Positions 29,137 through 34,262 of a DNA stretch of 34,262 bases are shown one piece after another. The stretch covers positions 1 to 34,262 of the forward strand of contig DASYQD010000176.1 of NCBI GenBank assembly GCA_036005845.1, in the 5' to 3' direction. The position numbers and the translations under genes were made by a program. The notes beneath the pieces were generated by a model. That model searched no databases, was not told the DNA's origin, and was given only the letters and a program-made list of their open reading frames with translations. The number at the start of each line of letters is the position of its first letter. Position 1 is the first letter of the stretch. The DNA is from DASYQD01 sp036005845 (GTDB lineage: Bacteria; Acidobacteriota; Thermoanaerobaculia; Multivoradales; JAIOJS01).

Positions 29137-31322
29137 CAGAACCCCGTGGTCAGGTTGACGGTCAGCGACCGGCCGGGCTCGATCAGCGGGTTGGTGCGCG
29201 AGCGCGGCAGGCTGAGGATCTCGCGTGTCGCCGGGCTCACGTAGGCCTCGTCGGTGAGGTTGTCGATGCCGACGGCGAGGCGGTAGGCGGCGAGGCGCGG
29301 CGACCAGTGGCCGAGATCGGTGCCGGCGTAGAGGCTCCATACCTCGTAGCCGTCGGTGGCGCGCTCCTGCGTGCGGTCGATGCGCGTCTTGGCGCGTGAC
29401 CAGCGGGTCGCCGCTTCCAGCCACCAGTCGCGCGCCGGCGTGTAGCGCAGGGCGACGAGCCCGTTGAGCGGCGGCACGTAGGGCAGCGGCACGCCGGTCA
29501 GCGTGTTGGTGCCGTGCACCTGGGCGGCGTTGAAGCGCAGCGACAGCGACCGCGGCAGCGTCCAGATGCCGTCGAGCTCGAAGCCCTCCGTCTTCGCCTC
29601 GCCGATGTTGATGCGCTGGCGCGTCGTGGAGTTAAGGAACACCGTCTGCAGGAGCTCCTTGTAGTCGGTGCGGAAAGCGGTGAGGTTGGCGTCGAAGGTG
29701 TGTAACCGCACCCTCGCGCCACCCTCGTAGGTGACGCTCTTCTCCGGCTGCACGTCGGGGTTGGGGATGGTGAGGACGGCGCCGATCACCCCGGAGCCCG
29801 ACTTGTCGAACGTCGTCGGCGCACGAAACGCGGTGCTCGCGTTGGCCACCAGGTGGAACGAATCGAGCACACGGTAGATCAGGCCGACGCTGCCAGTGAC
29901 CTTGTCGTCGTCCGACTTGAGCTTGCCGCCGTAGGCGGCGGTGAGGGCGGGGCTCTCGCCGACCGCCGGCTTGTCGTCGAGCTCCGTGCGGGTCAGGTCG
30001 TAGCGCGTGCCTAGCGAGGCGGTGAAACGTTGCGAGGCGTCCCAGTCGTAGTGGGCGAAGACGCCGACGAGGCTCTGGACGGCGTCGCGCACGCGCTTGG
30101 CGCGCGGGTCGCGCGAGACGAGCTGACCGGCGGCGTTGACGGTCCGCACTTCGTCCTCGAAGCTCGGCACGTCTTCGTGGTAGACGTCGACGCCGTAGGC
30201 CAGGAGGTTGGAACCCAGCGGCGAGCGCGCCAGCAGCTTGCCGCCGACGCCGGTCGGGCCGATCACCCAGGTGTCGCGGGTCTCGACGTTGCCGTTGGCG
30301 GCGGCGTGGTTGATGCCGCGGATGAAGGTGTTGACTTCGCGCACGAAGAGCGACGTCTGCAGGTCCGAGATCCACGGCGCCACCTGGGTCTGCGAGTAGG
30401 CGAGGCGCAGCGACTTCTCCTCCAGCGGTTCCTCGCGAACCTTGAACGTCGGCGCGTTCGGAGCACCGGCGCGGCCCTCGGTGAAGCGGCCGAGCTTGCC
30501 GCTGAGCTCGAAGCGCCTACCGGTGACGGGCGACCAGCCGAAGCGCGCGTTGAGCGAGCGCGTCCGGAAGTCGGTGTTGGGAATCTCGCCGCGCGGCGTG
30601 TCGTAGTCGCCGGCGTCGCGGTAGTTGACCCCGAGCAGGCCGTCATAGACCTCGTTCTGGCCCGAGAAAGTCGCGCGCACCCCCAGGAGCGAGTTGCCGC
30701 TGCCGAAGCCGAGCGAGGCGAGCCGCGGGCGGAATGGCACCGGTCCGGTGGAGCCGCCGCCGCCGCGGCGGGTGATGAAGTTGACGACGCCGTTCATGGC
30801 ATCCGAGCCGTAGAGTGCCGATGCCGGCCCGCGGACGATCTCGATGCGCTCGATCTCGTTGGGGTCGAGGACGTTGTACTCGATCGCCGCGCGGCCGCGG
30901 CCGAAGCGGTCGCCGTCGACGAACAGCACCGTGCGCGAGTCGTTGCTGGCGAGGCCGCGGACGACGAGCTGACCCATCAGGCCGCCGCCGCGGGCGACCG
31001 CGATGCCGGGCACGTCGTCGATCGTCCCCTGCACGTTGGTCATCGGCCGCGCCGCGAGCTCCGTTGCGGTGACGACGCTGACCGACTTCGGCGTCAGGTC
31101 GATCGGGCGCTCGAAGCGGGTGGCGGTGACGGTGATCGTCTCGTTGACCGGCGCGGCGGTGGCGGGCTCGGGCGGCCGCTCGCCGTCGCGGCGTTGGCCA
31201 TCCTTCGTCGCCTTCGCCGCGGTGGCCGTGGCCGCGCTCTCGGCGTGGACGACGGTGCCGCCCAGTGCGGCGAGCGCGACGGCGAGCGTGGCGAGGCGGA
31301 TCCTCCAGGCAGATTGACGCAT
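29136..31322 (-). CDS. TonB-dependent outer-membrane receptor
   Basis: A 728-aa ligand-gated porin. The signal peptide cleaves near residue 27 (GTVVHA/ES). A low-complexity stretch and a TonB-box-like ETITVTAT (about 61) follow. The plug domain contains VPGIAVARGGGLMGQLVVRG and IERIEIVRGPASALYGSDAM. The 22-strand barrel ends with the outer-membrane insertion residue Phe (TVNLTTGF). Hallmarks of siderophore, cobalamin and metallophore receptors are present, including NASTAFRAPTTFDKSGSG and NPDVQPEKSVTYEGG. It is first in the importer operon. A weak GAGGG ribosome-binding site precedes ATG 31322. The substrate is unknown. Confidence 0.95.
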   Translation of the reverse strand: MRQSAWRIRLATLAVALAALGGTVVHAESAATATAAKATKDGQRRDGERPPEPATAAPVNETITVTATRFERPIDLTPKSVSVVTATELAARPMTNVQGTIDDVPGIAVARGGGLMGQLVVRGLASNDSRTVLFVDGDRFGRGRAAIEYNVLDPNEIERIEIVRGPASALYGSDAMNGVVNFITRRGGGGSTGPVPFRPRLASLGFGSGNSLLGVRATFSGQNEVYDGLLGVNYRDAGDYDTPRGEIPNTDFRTRSLNARFGWSPVTGRRFELSGKLGRFTEGRAGAPNAPTFKVREEPLEEKSLRLAYSQTQVAPWISDLQTSLFVREVNTFIRGINHAAANGNVETRDTWVIGPTGVGGKLLARSPLGSNLLAYGVDVYHEDVPSFEDEVRTVNAAGQLVSRDPRAKRVRDAVQSLVGVFAHYDWDASQRFTASLGTRYDLTRTELDDKPAVGESPALTAAYGGKLKSDDDKVTGSVGLIYRVLDSFHLVANASTAFRAPTTFDKSGSGVIGAVLTIPNPDVQPEKSVTYEGGARVRLHTFDANLTAFRTDYKELLQTVFLNSTTRQRINIGEAKTEGFELDGIWTLPRSLSLRFNAAQVHGTNTLTGVPLPYVPPLNGLVALRYTPARDWWLEAATRWSRAKTRIDRTQERATDGYEVWSLYAGTDLGHWSPRLAAYRLAVGIDNLTDEAYVSPATREILSLPRSRTNPLIEPGRSLTVNLTTGF

Positions 31323-31441
31323 GGCGAGGCCCTCATCTCGAGCAGATGTGAATCGAACGGAGGCTGCCGGATTGCGGCGACGATACCGCGGTTTTCGCGC
31401 CGCGGGCACGGCCGCAGAACGCCTTCGGCCGGCGGCAGCGA
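31323..31441 (-). other. Leader region between the dehydratase and the TonB receptor
   Basis: This is 119 bases without a gene. It holds the CATCT/AGATG repeat, a CCGCGG-8-CCGCGG palindrome (31386-31405) and a TATCGT (minus) that could be a -10. It is too short for a cobalamin riboswitch and I see none of its conserved boxes. The importer operon may have a promoter here or be read through from the dehydratase. Confidence 0.35.
31334..31348. promoter_or_regulatory. Inverted repeat 12 bases upstream of the TonB receptor start
   Basis: CATCT (31334-31338), 5-base spacer CGAGC, AGATG (31344-31348). It could be an operator or an RNA hairpin occluding the ribosome-binding region of the importer operon. 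The match to Fur, Zur or NikR boxes is not convincing. Confidence 0.3.
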
Positions 31442-32431
31442 TCAGCCGGCGGCGCCGACGAGCTGGCAGAACTTGGCGAGGTCGACGTTGCCGCCGCTGA
31501 CCACGGCGACGAGCGGCCCGTCGCCGGCGCGGCCGCTGATGGCGGCGGCGACCGGCAGCGCGCCGGCGCCTTCGGCGATGACGCGCACCGTCTCGGCCAC
31601 GATGCGCATCGCGTGGCGCACCTCGTCGAGGGTGACGACGAGCGAGCCGTCGACGACCGGCCGCAGCCGCTCCCACATGCGCGGGAAGATGCTCTTGCCG
31701 CCGGCGCCGTCGACGAAGGTCGCCTGCCACTGCTCGAAAACCTGCGGCGAGCCGCGCTCGAGCGACAGGGACAGGGGCGCCGCCGTCTCCGGCTCGGCGC
31801 CGAGCACGCGCACGTCGGGCCGCAGCGCGCGCGCGGCGGAGCCGATGCCGGAGATCAGGCCGCCGCCGCCGATGGCGGCGACGATGGTGCGCACGCTCGG
31901 CAGCTGCTCGAAGACCTCCATCGCCAGCGTGCCGTTGCCGGCGATGAAGTGGCGATCGTCGAAGGGGTGCACGAAAGTGCCCTCGACGCCGGGGAAGCTG
32001 CGCCGCTCCATCGCCTCCCAGCAGGCGTCGAACGGCGCCGGCACGAGGCGCGCGCCCAGGTCGCGCATGCGGCGCACCTTGGTCTCCGGCGCGGTGTCGA
32101 TGGTGACGACGGTGCAGGGCACGCCGGCGGCGCGGGCGGCATAGGCGACGCCCTGGCCGGCGTTGCCGGCGCTGATCGTCCACACGCCGCGGGCGCGCTT
32201 CTCGGGCGGCAGCGAGAGCACGGCGTTCGAGGCGCCGCGAAGCTTGAAGGCGTTGATCGGCTGCAGGTTCTCTAGCTTGAGATAGATCTCGCGGCCGCTC
32301 TCGTTCCAGGGTCCGCGCAAGGGCAGCAGCGGCGTCTCCATGACGACGCCGCGCAGGCGTTCGCGGGCGGCCTGGAGCTCGGCGAGGGTGACCGGCGCGC
32401 GGGGATCGTCTTCGGGCTCGGCGGCAGGCAT
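31442..32431 (-). CDS. PLP-dependent threonine/serine dehydratase-like enzyme
   Basis: A fold-type II PLP enzyme of 329 aa without an ACT regulatory domain, so of the catabolic or biosynthetic short form. The Schiff-base lysine lies in PINAFKLRGASNAV. The phosphate-binding Gly loop is GGGGLISG. The asparagine motif reads SAGNAGQGVAYAAR where most relatives have S-x-GNHAQG, so the His is missing, which may mark a different substrate (for example serine, hydroxyaspartate or diaminopropionate). The end SGGNVDL is typical. ATG 32431 follows a GAGGC-5-GCCTC inverted repeat directly before the start, which could limit translation. It is divergent from the glutamine synthetase. Confidence 0.88.
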   Translation of the reverse strand: MPAAEPEDDPRAPVTLAELQAARERLRGVVMETPLLPLRGPWNESGREIYLKLENLQPINAFKLRGASNAVLSLPPEKRARGVWTISAGNAGQGVAYAARAAGVPCTVVTIDTAPETKVRRMRDLGARLVPAPFDACWEAMERRSFPGVEGTFVHPFDDRHFIAGNGTLAMEVFEQLPSVRTIVAAIGGGGLISGIGSAARALRPDVRVLGAEPETAAPLSLSLERGSPQVFEQWQATFVDGAGGKSIFPRMWERLRPVVDGSLVVTLDEVRHAMRIVAETVRVIAEGAGALPVAAAISGRAGDGPLVAVVSGGNVDLAKFCQLVGAAG

Positions 32432-32539
32432 GAGGCGCCAAGCCTCTACGGACCGCCGCCCGGCGTCAAACCGTGGCCCGCCGAGAGGGTAGCGGCCGGC
32501 CCGCCCTTTGCAAAGCGCCCGTCTCTCGAGGCGTGTGAC

Positions 32540-32570
32540 ATTATGCTAGCCGACGACAGAATTAGCTCAA
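32540..32570 (-). promoter_or_regulatory. Possible promoter of the dehydratase
   Basis: Minus strand: TTGAGC (32570-32565), a 19-base spacer, CATAAT (32545-32540). The spacer is long, but the hexamers are good and the region is locally AT-rich. It would give a 5' UTR of about 100 bases. Confidence 0.4.
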
Positions 32571-32575
32571 AACCA

Positions 32576-32603
32576 TTGACGACTACGCTACCTCGTGTAG
32601 GAT
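32576..32603 (+). promoter_or_regulatory. Sigma-70-type promoter of the glutamine synthetase gene
   Basis: TTGACG (32576-32581), a 16-base spacer and TAGGAT (32598-32603), preceded by TG at -12/-13 (GTGTAGGAT). Then comes AGGAGG (32613-32618), four bases before the ATG. This is the best-matching sigma-70 promoter in the window. No sigma-54 (GG-N10-GC) site was identified. Confidence 0.65.
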
Positions 32604-32622
32604 CTGCCGAAAAGGAGGTTCC

Positions 32623-34152
32623 ATGCACAGCGAGCCGACGAACGAGGAGGTCCTTGCCGACATGACCAGCGAGAAGCTCGAACGCCTCGCCCAGCCCGCC
32701 GCGGCGCCGCCGCGCGCCTCCGGGCTGCGCGACTTCCTGGAGATCCCCTACGACCAGCTGGAGGAGATGAACCTCCAGGCCAAGGAAGAGCGGCTCGCCC
32801 GCAAGCCTCTCGACGTCGTCCGCGAGCAGCGCATCAAGTACCTCTCCGACGAGAAGCGCATCAAGGCGGTGACGGTCTGCTTCACCGACCTCGAAGGCCG
32901 CCTCCACATGCTCGACTACGACAAGAAGTTCCTGTTGAAGTCGGCCGACAACCTGACCTTCGACGGCTCTTCGATCCGCGGCTTCTCACGCCAACAGGAA
33001 TCCGATCTGCGTCTCGCCATCGACTGGCCGGCGTTTTACTGGCTGCCTTCGGACGTCTTCGGCCCCGGCAAGGTGCTGGTCTTCGGCGAGGTGCGCGAGC
33101 GCGACAACGCGCCCTACCGCGGCGACATGCGGGCGCTGCTCAAGAGCTACGCCGAGAAGCTCTACGCCAAGGACGGCACCGTCGCCCACGCCGCCAACGA
33201 GATCGAGGGCTTCCTCTTCAAGGGCCGCGACGCCGAGCGCTGCTACCACGAGACGCGGCGGTTCGAGTTCATCTCCACCGGCGGCTACTACCACTCGCTT
33301 CCCGGCGACGAGCTGCGTCTCTTCATCGACACCGCCGCCGAGGTACAGCGGGCGATGGGCTTCGCCAACGAGAAGGACCACCCGGAGGTGGCGCCGTCGC
33401 AGTTCGAGATGAACTACGGCCACACCGAGATGACGGTGGCCGCCGACCAGGTGCAGCTCTACAAGCTCCTCTCGCGGCAGGTGGCGGCGCGGATGGGGAT
33501 GACGGCGTGCTTCCTGCCCAAGCCGGTGACGGGGATCAACGGCTCGGGCATGCACACCAACTTGTCGGTGACACGGCAGTCGACGAACTTGTTCTGGGGC
33601 AAGGACACCGGCAAGGACGGGCTGGCGGACGCCGGCTGGGACTTCATCGGCCGCATCCTGGCCAGCGCCGCCGACCTCTGCCTGGTGCTCAACTCGAGCG
33701 TCAACTCGTACCGCCGCCTCGACCCGCATTTCGAAGCGCCGAACCAGATCAAGGCCTCGGCGATCGACCGCGGCTCGATGGTGCGCATCCCGCTCGGCAA
33801 CGAGCGCTCGGCGCGCGTCGAGGTGCGCTCGATCGCGCCGGATTCGAACCCGTACCTGGCGATCTACGCGTTGGTGCGCACGGGGCTCGAGGGGCCGCTG
33901 AACGAGGATGACGCCGAAGGCAAGCGGCCGCGGACGCGGTTCCTGCCCGACAACATCTATGACGCGATCCGGTTGTTCAAGGGCAGCCGGTTCATGCAGG
34001 AGGTGATGGGCGAGGAGGTGCACTCGAAGTTCGCCGAGCTGAAGCTCATGCAGGCGGAACGGTGCCCGAAGGCGCTCGGCGTGAACATCAAGGCCGCCGA
34101 GGTGATGTACCACCACGAGGTGACCAACCAGTACCTCTGGTCGCAGTTCTAA
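32623..34152 (+). CDS. Glutamine synthetase, type I, with N-terminal extension
   Basis: ATP-dependent condensation of glutamate and ammonia; 509 aa. The beta-grasp and catalytic parts are clear: NLTFDGSSIRGFSRQQESDL (about 111-130), NEIEGFLFKG, FEMNYGHTEMTVAADQ, NGSGMHTNLSV (about 306) and NSSVNSYRRLDPHFEAPNQI. The arginine segment SARVEVRSIAPDSNPYL also holds the C-terminal Glu site. About 70 residues precede the usual start of homology (ATSEKLERLAQ-like helix, EQRIKYLSDEK). The region where adenylylated enzymes have the NLYDLPPEE-type loop reads DNIYDAIRLFKG, so adenylylation control is doubtful. It is preceded by a good promoter and AGGAGG, and followed by a terminator hairpin. Probably a glnA paralogue of unusual subtype. 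Confidence 0.93.
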   Translation: MHSEPTNEEVLADMTSEKLERLAQPAAAPPRASGLRDFLEIPYDQLEEMNLQAKEERLARKPLDVVREQRIKYLSDEKRIKAVTVCFTDLEGRLHMLDYDKKFLLKSADNLTFDGSSIRGFSRQQESDLRLAIDWPAFYWLPSDVFGPGKVLVFGEVRERDNAPYRGDMRALLKSYAEKLYAKDGTVAHAANEIEGFLFKGRDAERCYHETRRFEFISTGGYYHSLPGDELRLFIDTAAEVQRAMGFANEKDHPEVAPSQFEMNYGHTEMTVAADQVQLYKLLSRQVAARMGMTACFLPKPVTGINGSGMHTNLSVTRQSTNLFWGKDTGKDGLADAGWDFIGRILASAADLCLVLNSSVNSYRRLDPHFEAPNQIKASAIDRGSMVRIPLGNERSARVEVRSIAPDSNPYLAIYALVRTGLEGPLNEDDAEGKRPRTRFLPDNIYDAIRLFKGSRFMQEVMGEEVHSKFAELKLMQAERCPKALGVNIKAAEVMYHHEVTNQYLWSQF

Positions 34153-34172
34153 CTCACGGCTGATCGTTGCGG

Positions 34173-34210
34173 GTGGTGGGCGGTCGCGGGGCCGCCCACC
34201 ACTGTTGTCT
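34173..34210 (+). terminator. Terminator after the glutamine synthetase gene
   Basis: An 11-bp perfect stem GTGGTGGGCGG (34173-34183) / CCGCCCACCAC (34192-34202), 8-base loop, then TGTTGTCT. It starts 20 bases after the stop. The T-rich tail is weak but the stem is very stable. Confidence 0.75.
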
Positions 34211-34262
34211 AGTACGTGGTGTGCTTGCGATCTTGACCACCCGGCCGTCGGGTGCTGGCGGA

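Noticed and set aside
31323..31441. Cobalamin riboswitch upstream of the TonB receptor
   Set aside because: The 119-base leader is too short and lacks the conserved B12-box-type sequence.

Overview
This is a very GC-rich window of densely packed genes on both strands, with many start/stop overlaps of 1-4 bases. A TonB-dependent receptor, a periplasmic HtrA-type protease and several secreted proteins show a diderm (Gram-negative) bacterium. The mix of an NtrX-like regulator, a Roadblock protein, an HD-GYP sensor and a PyrE ending in a CPLC/KPGSR-type tail would fit an Acidobacteriota or deltaproteobacterial-grade lineage. That placement is inference from general impressions, not from a search.

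Layout. (1) 1-3980, minus strand: the rimP-nusA-infB operon (infB runs off the left edge), behind a structured leader that contains a strong intrinsic terminator. (2) 4141-5724, plus: an HtrA/DegP-like protease, divergent from rimP. (3) 5743-8477: a 72-aa orphan gene (minus), then an NtrX-like sigma-54 regulator, pyrE and a small membrane protein (plus). (4) 8507-9829, minus: an 86-aa hypothetical protein, a hotdog thioesterase and a DUF2541-like secreted protein. (5) 9973-14697, plus: gamma-carbonic-anhydrase-like protein, hisS, aspS and aroB, joined by 1-4 base overlaps. (6) 14799-18985, plus: a membrane HD-GYP c-di-GMP phosphodiesterase-like sensor overlapping a secreted erythromycin-esterase-family protein. 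(7) 19024-23271, plus: Roadblock protein, ftsY, ribD, ribE and an unrecognised 330-aa protein; two copies of a two-hairpin repeat bracket ftsY. (8) 31322 down to 23248, minus: a TonB receptor, a family-5 solute-binding protein, a DppB-like permease, a rare permease-ATPase-ATPase triple fusion and a phosphoribosyltransferase-like protein, each overlapping the next. (9) 31442-34262: a PLP-dependent dehydratase (minus) divergent from a class I glutamine synthetase (plus).

Most of the window is housekeeping: translation initiation and tRNA charging, shikimate, riboflavin and pyrimidine synthesis, protein targeting and nitrogen assimilation. The accessory part is the 8-kb receptor/importer/PRTase operon, which looks like a complete outer-to-inner-membrane uptake route for a peptide-like or metallophore-like ligand plus one cytoplasmic nucleotide-type enzyme.

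The most notable signals are: a sharply bounded low-GC block that coincides with the anticodon-binding domain of HisS; the triple-fusion importer operon ending in a PRTase; the terminator-bearing rimP leader; two hairpin repeats that start exactly at stop codons and show a compensatory base-pair swap; and a recurrent -10-like element 6-13 bases before start codons that lack a Shine-Dalgarno sequence, which suggests leaderless transcription. No tRNA, rRNA, CRISPR array, insertion sequence or prophage was recognised.
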